Below, one piece after another: positions 44,497 to 52,441 of a stretch of DNA of 64,000 nt. The translations under genes were made by a program, and so were the position numbers. Each line of letters starts with the position of its first letter. Positions within the stretch are counted from its first letter, which is position 1. Under the pieces are notes generated by a model that searched no databases, was not told the DNA's origin, and saw nothing but the letters and a program-made list of their open reading frames with translations. Source of the DNA: Streptomyces sp. AC512_CC834 (GTDB lineage Bacteria; Actinomycetota; Actinomycetes; Streptomycetales; Streptomycetaceae); contig NZ_JAGMUO010000104.1 in assembly GCF_019049325.1 (NCBI RefSeq), forward strand, positions 130,567-194,566, in the 5' to 3' direction.

Positions 44497-46451
44497 CGGC
44501 GGTACTCCAGAACCACCCCGTAGGGATGGCTCTCGACGGTGCGGAAGAGCGGCGAGGCCGACAGTTCCGTGCGCAGCCTCGCGAAGCCGTCGGGCGGCAG
44601 CAGGCCCTCTCCGGCGGTGTAGACGTCCTGGGTGCGGGTGAGGATCACGTACGCCGTCGTTCCCGGCGGGATCCCGTCGGCGAGGTAGCCGGCCGGGTCC
44701 TTCAGCATCCGCTCGTTTTCGGGGAGTTCCTGCTCGGCGAAGTACCAGTGCTCGAGGCTGTCGTAGCGGTGCAGCGCCTGCGGGAAGGAGCCGGTGGTGG
44801 CGAGGATCAGCGAGTCTTCGGGGGCGTTGTCGAGGGTCCGGGTGACCAGGGCGGTCTCCGCGGGCGGCGTGTAGTACATCTTCTCCTTGCCGTAGTACGA
44901 CGGCAGGAAGCCGGCCAGCAGCACCAGCAGGACCGCCGGCAGGACAGCAGGCAGCACCGCCGGCAGCGCGACGGCCGCGACCCTCTGCCGAGGCGCCTTC
45001 ACGACCCTCGGGCGGTCGCGGTGGGCGCCCGCGAAGGCCGGCACGAGTGCCGCGGCGGCGAAGAAGGCCCCGCCGGGCAGGGCGAACAGGTAGACGCGGA
45101 AGAGCATTTCGCCGCCGTAGTCGTTGACGACGAACAGCGGCACCGGCGCGACGGAGACCAGCAGCAGTGGCAGCGCGCTGCGGGTCAGCCGGCGCCGCAG
45201 CACGACGGCACCACCGGCGAGCGCGGTGACCGCCAGCACCATCGCCACGTTGGCCGTACCGGCGAGTTCGGGCCCGGGGCCGGTGAGCTGACCGGCGTAG
45301 CCGGCGCGGGAGTTCTGGGTCAGTTCGCCGAGGGACTCCTTGAGGGTGGAGAGCGTCTCGACGAACAGCGGCCGCCCCATGGTCAGGTCCCAGGTCAGCA
45401 TCAGCAGCCCGGCGACGGCCAGCAGCCCGACGTTGCGGTAGCGGCGGGTGAGGTTGAGGGCGAGCAGGCAGACGCAGAGCATCACCGGCGTGAGCTGGTG
45501 CGTGGCGTTGATGGCGGCGATCAGCGGGGCGAGGATCACCACGCAGATCGCGCGCTGTCCGCTTCCGGTCGGCGGGGGGACGCTGGCCGCCGCCGGATCG
45601 AGGAAGGCGCGGTCGCGCAGTTGTCCGGCGGAGCCCGGGCGCACGAAGTGCCGCAGCACCACCGCGATGACCGCCAGATGCAGCAGGTACGCGAGTCCCT
45701 GCGGGGCGAAGTAGTCCTGGCCCACCCAGTTGGCGAGCTGGAAGATCCAGACGGCGGTCCACACCAGTCGCCAGTCCCGGCAGAAGGTGCGGTAGATCAG
45801 CACCAGCACCGGCGTCATGAGCAGCCCGAGGACGATCGGTGCCCAGTTGGCGTACGCGGCGGCGCTCTCCACCCCGAAGGCGCGGACCAGGCCGCCGTTG
45901 AGCGTGAAGAACCCCGGCCACTGGTCGTACGCCGACATGTTGCCCGACAGCGCCGCCTCCGGCCGGAGTTCGCCGTTGGCGAGCAGCGTGTTGACGACGG
46001 CGTCGTGCTTGGAGGCCCACGGGTAGCGCACCGCGTCGTAGAGCACCGCCGGTGGTGCCTTGAGGGCGAACAGCATCGCGGCGCAGTGCGCGGCCGGCCA
46101 CCAGGGTGCGGTGGCCGCGCGCCGCAGGCTGAGGACGAAGCCCGCGGTGAGGACCAGCAGCGAGAGGTAGTAGGTGACGGGCAGGCGGTCCAGCAGGCCG
46201 TAGTCGCCCATCTCACGGAAGCCGATGCGGGGCAGCGCGTACACCCACAGCGCGGTGGCGAGCAGCAGCGTCAGCAGGCCGAGGGTGCGGGGGCGGCGGA
46301 GGGCGGCCCGCCAGGAACGGGCGGCCCGCCAGGAACCGGGCTCACCGGGCTCACCGGGCGCCCCGCCGGTGGGCCCTCCCGGGGTGGTGAGGGGATCTGC
46401 GGGCGGCGGCATGCTGCTCTCGGCGGTCGGTACGGGCACATGTTGCTGCAC
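44484..46451 (-). CDS. GT-C-type multi-pass membrane glycosyltransferase-like protein
   Basis: A 655-residue protein with a Pro/Gly-rich cytoplasmic N-terminus (to about 55), about 12-13 transmembrane helices, and an external C-terminal domain from about 540 (YYGKEKMYYTPPAETALV). The overall layout (first external loop with DAVRYPWASKHDAVV, many helices, soluble tail) matches lipid-phosphosugar-dependent GT-C enzymes, but no definite catalytic motif was identified. The GTG at 46451 has GGGAGGGAG eight bases ahead. Confidence 0.72.
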   Translation of the reverse strand: MQQHVPVPTAESSMPPPADPLTTPGGPTGGAPGEPGEPGSWRAARSWRAALRRPRTLGLLTLLLATALWVYALPRIGFREMGDYGLLDRLPVTYYLSLLVLTAGFVLSLRRAATAPWWPAAHCAAMLFALKAPPAVLYDAVRYPWASKHDAVVNTLLANGELRPEAALSGNMSAYDQWPGFFTLNGGLVRAFGVESAAAYANWAPIVLGLLMTPVLVLIYRTFCRDWRLVWTAVWIFQLANWVGQDYFAPQGLAYLLHLAVIAVVLRHFVRPGSAGQLRDRAFLDPAAASVPPPTGSGQRAICVVILAPLIAAINATHQLTPVMLCVCLLALNLTRRYRNVGLLAVAGLLMLTWDLTMGRPLFVETLSTLKESLGELTQNSRAGYAGQLTGPGPELAGTANVAMVLAVTALAGGAVVLRRRLTRSALPLLLVSVAPVPLFVVNDYGGEMLFRVYLFALPGGAFFAAAALVPAFAGAHRDRPRVVKAPRQRVAAVALPAVLPAVLPAVLLVLLAGFLPSYYGKEKMYYTPPAETALVTRTLDNAPEDSLILATTGSFPQALHRYDSLEHWYFAEQELPENERMLKDPAGYLADGIPPGTTAYVILTRTQDVYTAGEGLLPPDGFARLRTELSASPLFRTVESHPYGVVLEYRRATP

Positions 46452-46476
46452 GCTGAAGCTCCCTCCCCTGGGGCCA

Positions 46477-46505
46477 AGTATAGGAATTTACTCGGCTTTT
46501 CACAC
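46477..46505 (-). promoter_or_regulatory. Candidate promoter for the GT-C / GH26 transcription unit
   Basis: On the minus strand TATACT (46482-46477) is the best -10-like hexamer of the region, with GTGTGA 17 bp upstream. The gap is AT-rich and lies between the deacetylase stop and the GT-C gene start. A separate start for the last three genes is inferred. Confidence 0.45.
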
Positions 46506-46533
46506 CCAAATCATCCGGTTCCCCGCCGCTCGC

Positions 46534-47343
46534 TCACCCGGCGAACACGGGGCCGTGCAGGACGGCGCGGGCCCGGCGGTACCACCGCCAGCCGACCGTC
46601 TTCGGGCCGTCGCGATAGGGGGCGGTCCGGGCGCCGTCCCCCGCCAGCCAGCCCTCGACGTCGGCGACCGTGTGGCCGCGCCGCACGATGAGCCGGGCGA
46701 TGCGGTACCGCTCGTCGCGGTCCGAACTGAGCGCGTGCCGCACGGCGGTCGCCGTCTCGTACCCGGCGCGGGCCGACAGCGCCCGGACCTTCGCGCTGTT
46801 GTAGCCGTGCGGGTAGGCGAGGTGACGGACCGGATGGCCCAGGGCGTCCTCCAGTACCGCCTTGGAGGTACGCAGTTCGTACGCGAGGTCCTTGGTGGAC
46901 AGGGTGTCGAGCTGGGCGTGGGTGACGGTGTGGCTGCCGATCTCCATGCCGGAACGTTCCAGCGCATCCACCGCGTCCAGGGTCGTCATCGGGGCGGGCG
47001 GCAGCAGACTGCGGCCGCCCGGGGTGATGGCCCCGGTGGTGAGATAGGCGGTGGCGGGCAGCGCGCGCTCGGCCAGCGCCTCGGCCGTGGGACCGGGCAG
47101 GTCGGCGAAGCCGTCGTCGAAGGTGAGCAGCACCGGCCGGGGCGGCAGCGGTGCCCGCCGGGCGAGGTGGTCGGCGAGCGCACTGATCGTGACCGGCGTC
47201 CTGCCGCTGTCGATGATCGCGTCCAGGTGCGCGGCGAACTCCTTCGGGGCGACGCTGAACTCGGCGATCCACGAGGGCGGATCGTCCATCACCGCGTGGT
47301 AGAGGAGGACGGGGATGTGCCGTGCCCAGGCCGCCTCGCTCAT
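46534..47343 (-). CDS. Polysaccharide deacetylase (NodB family), no signal peptide
   Basis: 269 residues. The N-terminal PVLLYHAVMDDP block is typical of PgaB/IcaB-like members. NodB motifs follow: LTFDDGF, GSHTVTHAQLD and LAYPHGYN. No signal peptide or membrane segment is visible, so either the enzyme acts in the cytoplasm or it is exported in another way. ATG 47343 overlaps the stop of the GT2 gene (ATGA), so the two proteins are translationally coupled. Substrate presumably N-acetylhexosamine units of the cluster's glycan. Confidence 0.87.
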   Translation of the reverse strand: MSEAAWARHIPVLLYHAVMDDPPSWIAEFSVAPKEFAAHLDAIIDSGRTPVTISALADHLARRAPLPPRPVLLTFDDGFADLPGPTAEALAERALPATAYLTTGAITPGGRSLLPPAPMTTLDAVDALERSGMEIGSHTVTHAQLDTLSTKDLAYELRTSKAVLEDALGHPVRHLAYPHGYNSAKVRALSARAGYETATAVRHALSSDRDERYRIARLIVRRGHTVADVEGWLAGDGARTAPYRDGPKTVGWRWYRRARAVLHGPVFAG

Positions 47344-48917
47344 CGCGCCTCCAGTCCGGCCGTGCGCAGGGCGAGGCGGGCGCGCAGATAGCCGACGGGC
47401 CCGTACAGCATGCCCCGGCGCTGCAACCGCGACAGGCGCCGCGGCCAGGGATGGATCCGTTCGTCGTGGGCTCCGGGGGTGCCGGGGGCGCCCGGGGCGC
47501 CGCCGTCCCCCGTGTCCCGTACGGCGGTCAGGCCCCGCGCGTGTGCCAGCCCGCCCGGCAGCCGGACGAGGAGGGCGGGCAGCAGCGCGGGCCGGTTCAC
47601 CAGGACCGCGGTGAGATACGCGGTGAGGCCGGCGCCGTAGCCGAACGCCTGGGCCTCCAGGTCCCGCCAGCTCTCCCGGTGGTGGTGCCAGACCAGCGCC
47701 GAGGGGGTGTAGCGCAGCCGCTGCCCCTGGGCGAGGACGCGGACGAACCCGTAGAGGTCGTCGCCGCCCCGCGCGCGCGTGCCGGCGCCGGTCGCCGGGT
47801 CGAAGCCGCCGACCGTCCGCAGTACCGCCGTACGGAAGGCCATGTTGGCGCCGGAGCCGAACCGGCCCGCGGTGAACGGGAACAGCGGCTCGTCGGCGGG
47901 CGGATGCTCCGGGTCGTACGTCCGTGGCGTGAACCCCTTCGCGAAGCCGCCGTGGCTCTCCAGGAGGACCTGGGCGGGGGTGCGCAGCCGCGCGGGCAGG
48001 ATCAGCCCGGTGGTGCAGCCGAGGCGCGGGTCGGCGGTGAAGGGCGCGGTCAGCTCGGTGAGCCAGCGCGGGTCGGCGACCACGTCGTCGTCGGTGAAGG
48101 CGACCACCTCGCTCCGCACGAGGGCGAGACCCCGGTTGTGCGCGACGGCGAGGCCGGGCACCGGTTCGCACACGTACCGGACGCGTTCGCCGTACTTGCG
48201 CAGCACCAGGTCCCGCGTCTCGCCGGTCAGGGGCGCGTTGTCGACGACGACGACGTCGAAGTCCGGGTGGTCCTGCGCGAGGAGCGAGTCCAGGGCGCGG
48301 GCGAGCGGACCCGGGCGCTCCCGGGTGGCCACCACGACCGTGGCGGACGGCGGCGCGGACGGCGGCGCGGACGGCGGTGCGGGCGATGGCTCGGGCAACG
48401 GCGCGGGCAACGGCTCGGACGGCTCCCCGCGGGGCAGCTCCCGGGCGAGCACGGCCAGTACCCGGGTGGGATCCGCCCCCTCGGGCACCTGCCCGACCAG
48501 CGTGCCGACGGGCCGACCCGCCCGTCTGACCAGGAGGAACACCGCACCGGACGTGACCGGTGGGCACCCCGGGCCGGGTCTGAGCACCGCGTGCCCGTCC
48601 GTCTTCCCGGCGTTGACCGCGTGCCCGTCCGTCTTCCCGGCGCTGACCGCGTCCTCGTCCACCTCCCTGGCGTCAACCGCGTTCCCGTCGCTGACCGCGT
48701 CCCCGGCCATCTCCCCGGCGCTGACCGCGCCCCCGTCCGCCTGCCCGTCGCCGACCGCGTCCCCGGCGCCATCGGCACCCGCGGCGCCCACGGCACCCGC
48801 GGCACCCCCCGCACCCGCGCCCCCGAGATCCAGCTCGGCCACCTGCACCGGCCCGATGCCGAGGAACTCCGCCGTTTCTCGCCGTGTCTCCGGTCGCGCA
48901 CGCCCCGTACCGGCCAT
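47340..48917 (-). CDS. Family 2 glycosyltransferase with repeat-rich N-terminus
   Basis: 525 residues. The GT2 domain runs from about residue 193 (ATVVVATRERPGPLARALDSL) with VVVDNAP, FTDDDVVADPRW (DxD-type metal site) and GGDDLYGFVRV (ED-like). It has no obvious membrane spans apart from a weakly hydrophobic region near 435-455. The first roughly 190 residues are unusual: decapeptide repeats such as DAVSAGKTDG encoded by 30-bp DNA repeats (48591-48770), and Pro/Ala/Ser runs. ATG 48917 is the first start; a shorter start inside cannot be excluded. Confidence 0.85.
   Translation of the reverse strand: MAGTGRARPETRRETAEFLGIGPVQVAELDLGGAGAGGAAGAVGAAGADGAGDAVGDGQADGGAVSAGEMAGDAVSDGNAVDAREVDEDAVSAGKTDGHAVNAGKTDGHAVLRPGPGCPPVTSGAVFLLVRRAGRPVGTLVGQVPEGADPTRVLAVLARELPRGEPSEPLPAPLPEPSPAPPSAPPSAPPSATVVVATRERPGPLARALDSLLAQDHPDFDVVVVDNAPLTGETRDLVLRKYGERVRYVCEPVPGLAVAHNRGLALVRSEVVAFTDDDVVADPRWLTELTAPFTADPRLGCTTGLILPARLRTPAQVLLESHGGFAKGFTPRTYDPEHPPADEPLFPFTAGRFGSGANMAFRTAVLRTVGGFDPATGAGTRARGGDDLYGFVRVLAQGQRLRYTPSALVWHHHRESWRDLEAQAFGYGAGLTAYLTAVLVNRPALLPALLVRLPGGLAHARGLTAVRDTGDGGAPGAPGTPGAHDERIHPWPRRLSRLQRRGMLYGPVGYLRARLALRTAGLEAR
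48591..48770. repeat. 30-bp coding repeats in the GT2 gene
   Basis: Units of 30 bp at 48591-48620, 48621-48650, 48651-48680, 48699-48728 and 48729-48758, with an 18-bp partial unit at 48681-48698. All are in frame with the glycosyltransferase and encode ten-residue repeats. Confidence 0.9.
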
Positions 48918-48945
48918 GCGCCCACCCCCCTAGTGGTTGCCTCCG

Positions 48946-50031
48946 TCAGGACTGGCGCAGCCGGCCCGCGCTCCTCAACGTCCGTGCCGCCAGTGACGCC
49001 AGCCGGGGCCGGTCGCGTACGAAACCGTGCGCGCGGCGCGCCGGTTCGCGGCCGAGCCAGTGCAGTGCGGCGCCCGCCCCCACGCGCGTCGCCGCCCCCT
49101 CGTAGACGGGCATCTCGCCGGTCTTCAGGGAGTCCTTGTACTCCGCCGGGCCCCGCCCCATGTCGAGCAGACCGATGCCCTCGGCGGCCGCGGCCTCGGC
49201 CATGCGCAGATGCAGCACCAGTCCCGGCGAGTACTTCGCGAAGTCCGGGTCGTACGCCGGGAACCAGCAGGCCAGGACCGTCGCCGAGCGCAGCCCGAAG
49301 TGCGCGGCGACCGGCCGGCCGTCCGCGTAGAGCACGGACAGCGTGCCGGTGCACCCGGGCGCCCGCGTCTCGGCGAGCCGGGCGACGAGCCGGGTGATCC
49401 ACTCCTGTGCGAACCGGTCCCGGCGCCCCGTCCTGCGGTACTGCGCCGACTTCCACTCCATGAGCGTGCGCAGCGCGGCCGGATCGCGCTCGTCGAACAC
49501 GAAGCGGACGTCTCCGGCCCGGCGGCCCAGCCTGCGCTCCTTGGCCAGTGTGGTCTTCAGGAACTTCGGAGACCGGTCGCGCAGTACGTCCTCGTACGCC
49601 TCGTAGCCCTTCTCCACGTCGATGACGTAGGTGGCGTGCTCGTCGGCCGCGCACGGCACGAACAGCCCCTGCCCCGCCTCCAGGTTGTCGAAGGCGAAGC
49701 TCGACAGGGAGCAGGCCCGCAGCAGTTCGTGGAGGTCCGGGGTGAGGTCCCGGCGCAGTACCGCGCCCTGGCAGTCCGACACCCCGAGCCCGATCGCCCG
49801 GCCCTGGCCCAGTGGACCGCGCTCGTACGGCAGGAAACCGGCCGCCTCACCGCCGTCGTGCAGCACCGCCACCCGCGCCCGCGGGCGTACGCGGCCCACG
49901 ACGTCGGTGAACTCCGGTTCCATGAACGGGTTGCGCGGCGCCGCCGACCTGGCGCGCAGCTCGCGCCAGTGCTCCCGCTCCCCCTCGCCCAGTTCCTCCG
50001 GCCTGAGCACACGCACACGTCCGCTGTTCAA
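48946..50031 (-). CDS. CelD/BcsL-like (FemAB-fold) acyltransferase
   Basis: About 361 residues. A GNAT fold of the Acetyltransf_6 / CelD type found in cellulose and other exopolysaccharide clusters: REHWRELRARSAAPRNPFMEPEF at the start, PKFLKTTLAKERRLGR in the middle, and DGRPVAAHFGLRS and YSPGLVLHLRMAEAAAAEGIGLLDMGRG at the end. The reaction is probably N- or O-acylation of a sugar or amino-acyl substituent. The start is uncertain: TTG 50031 has GGGGGG upstream, while GTG 50016 or 50010 would be slightly shorter. It is the first gene of the minus-strand half of the cluster, 28 bp before the GT2 gene. Confidence 0.8.
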   Translation of the reverse strand: MNSGRVRVLRPEELGEGEREHWRELRARSAAPRNPFMEPEFTDVVGRVRPRARVAVLHDGGEAAGFLPYERGPLGQGRAIGLGVSDCQGAVLRRDLTPDLHELLRACSLSSFAFDNLEAGQGLFVPCAADEHATYVIDVEKGYEAYEDVLRDRSPKFLKTTLAKERRLGRRAGDVRFVFDERDPAALRTLMEWKSAQYRRTGRRDRFAQEWITRLVARLAETRAPGCTGTLSVLYADGRPVAAHFGLRSATVLACWFPAYDPDFAKYSPGLVLHLRMAEAAAAEGIGLLDMGRGPAEYKDSLKTGEMPVYEGAATRVGAGAALHWLGREPARRAHGFVRDRPRLASLAARTLRSAGRLRQS

Positions 50032-50275
50032 CCCGACCCCCCGATCAAGTCCCCCCTGAACAACAGTGAAGGTACCCCCGGGGGCCGCCCGGCGGGTAGG
50101 TAGCGGACCATCTTGTTGCCAACCGGCGCACAGGCCTTTAACCGGCCTTAGCCGATGATGTGCCAGGTTTCGGACATGATCGGGCACGCTCGTGCATCCT
50201 CGTGCGGGTTCGAACGCGTTCGCTACGTCCTCGTTCGGAAGCGGTCGCGGGTGAGTCGGACGGATGCGGTGTCCG

Positions 50276-50287
50276 TATTCTCTGATC
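50276..50287 (+). promoter_or_regulatory. Candidate leaderless promoter of the HAD gene
   Basis: TATTCT at 50276-50281 lies 6 bp before ATG 50288, which has no Shine-Dalgarno sequence. This is the spacing of a leaderless transcript. No clear -35 is seen. Confidence 0.35.
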
Positions 50288-51097
50288 ATGGACCGCACCG
50301 CATATGCACTCGTCGCGACCGACCTGGACGGCACGCTGCTCCGCGGCGACGACACCGTCTCCGACCGGTCGCTGGCCGCGCTGGCGCGGGTGGCCGGGGC
50401 CGGTGCGCGGCATCTGGTGGTGACGGGGCGGCCGGCCCCCCGGGTGCGGTCTCTGCTCGACCGCCTCGGCGCCACGGGGCTCGCGGTGTGCGGGCAGGGC
50501 GCGCAGGTGTACGACGTCGGCGCGCACCGGATGCTGTGGTCGGTCACCCTGGACCGGGAGCTGGCCGAGACCGCGCTCGGCAAGATCGAGGCCGAGGTGG
50601 GCCAGGTGCACGCCGCGGTCGACCAGGACGGCGTGGACGGGCTGACGCTCATCGAGCAGGGGTACCTGATGCCCCACCCGAAGCTGCCCGCGGTGCGCGT
50701 CGGGCGGCGCGACGAGCTGTGGACCACCCCGATCAGCAAGGTGCTGCTGCGCCACCCCGAGCTGACCGACGACGAGTTGGCGGCGACGGCGCGCGCGGTG
50801 GTCGGTTCCCTCGCGACGGTCACGATGTCGGGGCCCGGAACGGTGGAACTCCAGCCGTGCGGCATCACCAAGGCGACCGGTCTGGCACTGGCCGCCGAGC
50901 ATCTGGGCCTGGAGCGGCGGCGGACGATCGCCTTCGGCGACATGCCCAATGACATCCCCATGTTCCACTGGGCGGCCCACGGCGTCGCCATGGCCGGCGC
51001 CCACCCCGAACTCAAGGCGGTGGCCGACGAGGTCACCCTCACGAACGAGGACGACGGCGTGGCCGTCGTCCTCGATCGGATCTTCGCTACCTCGTAG
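50288..51097 (+). CDS. HAD family hydrolase (Cof-type)
   Basis: A 269-residue phosphatase of the Cof/HAD-IIB branch. Motif I is DLDGTLL (about residue 12), motif II VTGRP, the conserved Lys in GITKATGLALAAEHLG, and motif IV GDMPNDIPM. It probably acts on a sugar phosphate or a cofactor phosphate. ATG 50288 is chosen because the hydrolase fold begins there. Divergent from the acyltransferase gene across 256 bp, which holds a 12-bp palindrome CGAACGCGTTCG (50211-50222) of unknown meaning. Confidence 0.92.
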   Translation: MDRTAYALVATDLDGTLLRGDDTVSDRSLAALARVAGAGARHLVVTGRPAPRVRSLLDRLGATGLAVCGQGAQVYDVGAHRMLWSVTLDRELAETALGKIEAEVGQVHAAVDQDGVDGLTLIEQGYLMPHPKLPAVRVGRRDELWTTPISKVLLRHPELTDDELAATARAVVGSLATVTMSGPGTVELQPCGITKATGLALAAEHLGLERRRTIAFGDMPNDIPMFHWAAHGVAMAGAHPELKAVADEVTLTNEDDGVAVVLDRIFATS

Positions 51098-51142
51098 TAC
51101 GGCTCAGTACAGCTCCGTACGCGCTTTGGTACGGCTCAGTAC
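51097..51142. repeat. 14-bp direct repeat at two convergent gene ends
   Basis: GTACGGCTCAGTAC at 51097-51110 and again at 51129-51142. The second copy covers the minus-strand stop codon of the transglycosylase gene, the first starts at the last base of the HAD stop. Confidence 0.9.
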
Positions 51143-51636
51143 GCGCTGAAGACGTTGTCCATCGAGCCGTAGCGGTCGGCCGCGTAGTTGCAGGCCGCGG
51201 TGATGTTGGCGACCGGGTCGTACGGGTCCCAGGAGGTGCCCTCCACGTGGTACGCCTGGAAGGTCGGGTCGATCACCTGGAGCAGGCCCTTGGACGGGGT
51301 GCCGTTGACGGCGTTGATGTCCCAGTTGTTGATCGCGAGCGGGTTGCCGGACGACTCCCGCATGATGTTGCGGTGGATGCCGTCGTACGACCCGGGGATG
51401 CCGTGCTGCGCCATGATGTCGAGCGACTCCCGGATCCAGCCGTCGAGGTTGTCCGGGTACGTGGTCGCCGCCGTGGTGGCGGTCGTGGCGGTGGTGGCGG
51501 CGGCCGGGGTGGCCGCGGAGGCCGTGGTGGCGCCGATGAGCGGCAGCGCGAGCACCGCGGCGCCGGTGCCGGCCACGGCGAGCTTGCGGGCGAGACGGCT
51601 GGTACGGGCGTGACGGTTCTGACCGTTGGCAGACAT
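51136..51636 (-). CDS. Secreted transglycosylase SLT domain protein
   Basis: 166 residues. An Arg-rich signal peptide (to about residue 41, TTASA-A) and an Ala/Thr linker precede a lysozyme-like soluble lytic transglycosylase domain. The catalytic Glu is in NIMRESSGNP, with GLLQVIDPTFQAYH as the second family motif. It would cut peptidoglycan glycan strands during growth or germination. SD sequence GGAGAGGG lies 8 bases before ATG 51636 and directly behind the last helix of a c-di-AMP riboswitch, so expression should respond to c-di-AMP. Confidence 0.94.
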   Translation of the reverse strand: MSANGQNRHARTSRLARKLAVAGTGAAVLALPLIGATTASAATPAAATTATTATTAATTYPDNLDGWIRESLDIMAQHGIPGSYDGIHRNIMRESSGNPLAINNWDINAVNGTPSKGLLQVIDPTFQAYHVEGTSWDPYDPVANITAACNYAADRYGSMDNVFSAY

Positions 51637-51653
51637 GCTGTGTCCCTCTCCAT

Positions 51654-51836
51654 ACGCCTACGAGGTGAGCTGTCGGGTTCGGGCGGGGAGGTGCCCGGCC
51701 GCGCCCTGACGGGTACGGCTTCACCCCGAGCCGCTCCGGTGGTGACCGGTGCGGCGACTTACCTGGGTCCCCCGCTCCTGCCTGCGAGTTTGTTGGGTGG
51801 ATGACTGTGCTTCCGGGCGGTGGCAGGATTCGGCGT
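51654..51836 (-). promoter_or_regulatory. ydaO-type c-di-AMP riboswitch
   Basis: Read on the minus strand this leader carries the hallmarks of the ydaO/yuaA class: CGCCGAATCCTGCC near the 5' end, GAGCGGGGGACCCAGGTAA, CTCGGGGTGAAGCC, and the conserved 3' block AACCCGACAGCTCACCTCG followed by TAGGCG. P1 can form between ACGCC (51836-51832) and GGCGT (51658-51654). In Streptomyces such riboswitches precede genes for wall-lytic enzymes (for example rpfA), and c-di-AMP turns expression off. Here the element ends 3 bases before the Shine-Dalgarno of the transglycosylase gene. Confidence 0.9.
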
Positions 51837-51853
51837 CCGCCCGACAGGCCGGG

Positions 51854-51883
51854 AACGTATGCGAGAGCACATGTCCGGAACAA
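51854..51883 (-). promoter_or_regulatory. Candidate promoter of the riboswitch-transglycosylase transcript
   Basis: On the minus strand TTGTTC (51883-51878) and TACGTT (51859-51854) are spaced by 18 bp. Transcription would start near 51847, about 10 bases before the riboswitch. Confidence 0.5.
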
Positions 51884-52441
51884 GTGCAGGAATCACCCAA
51901 CATGCCTGTTGACCTTGGTCTGAGGCGTTTGAGGCTCTTGATCCTTTGCGGTTGCCAAGCCCCAACTGGCTTGCGGGGCATAGGGAGGGCACGGATTCCG
52001 GCGGGGTTGCCTGAAGGCGTCCCGGAGTGAGCCAACTCACGGGCATCAACAAGCGCGGCAAAACGGGCATTAGTCCCAACTACTCTTCAACCGGCCTTCG
52101 GCGGGGACGGCTTCGGGTGTCGGGCGAGATGAAGAGGGAAGCGGGGTGGGGAGCGGGTGACGTTCTCGGAGTGCGGGCCGTTGGGAGGAGTGATGGGATC
52201 TTGGGTGGCGGCTTCCGGCCCGCTCGCGCTCAGGCGCGCATTCCCTCTGGCGATATCAATCAAAATCTGCTCATATCACCTGATCAAAAACATACCGTTC
52301 ATGATCCGATATCGACCGGCCTGTAGCGGTGGGCGCTAGCGGTGATCGAAACGTGACCGGATACGCTGACTTGAGTGGTGGCAGCGACCTATCGACAAAC
52401 CAGGTAATCGCCAGTAGACACCAGCAGACAGGAGACCCCTC
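51884..52441. other. Intergenic region upstream of the polyprenyl synthase gene
   Basis: 558 bp with no convincing gene; a 99-codon open frame from GTG 52027 has no ribosome binding site or family resemblance. It contains GTGAG-CCAA-CTCAC (52027-52040), an AT-rich island (52251-52314, about 38% GC) bounded by CGATATC sequences, and a TACGCT hexamer (52362-52367) that may be the -10 for the synthase gene. Confidence 0.5.

Noticed and set aside
48591..48770. CRISPR-like array
   Set aside because: The 30-bp units follow one another without unique spacers and are in frame inside a glycosyltransferase gene.
50211..50222. CGAACGCGTTCG palindrome as a LexA (SOS) box
   Set aside because: Actinobacterial SOS boxes need four bases between GAAC and GTTC; here there are two.
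52027..52326. A possible 99-codon gene upstream of the polyprenyl synthase
   Set aside because: It has no ribosome binding site and no recognisable family, and runs through the AT-rich island; composition differs from neighbouring genes.
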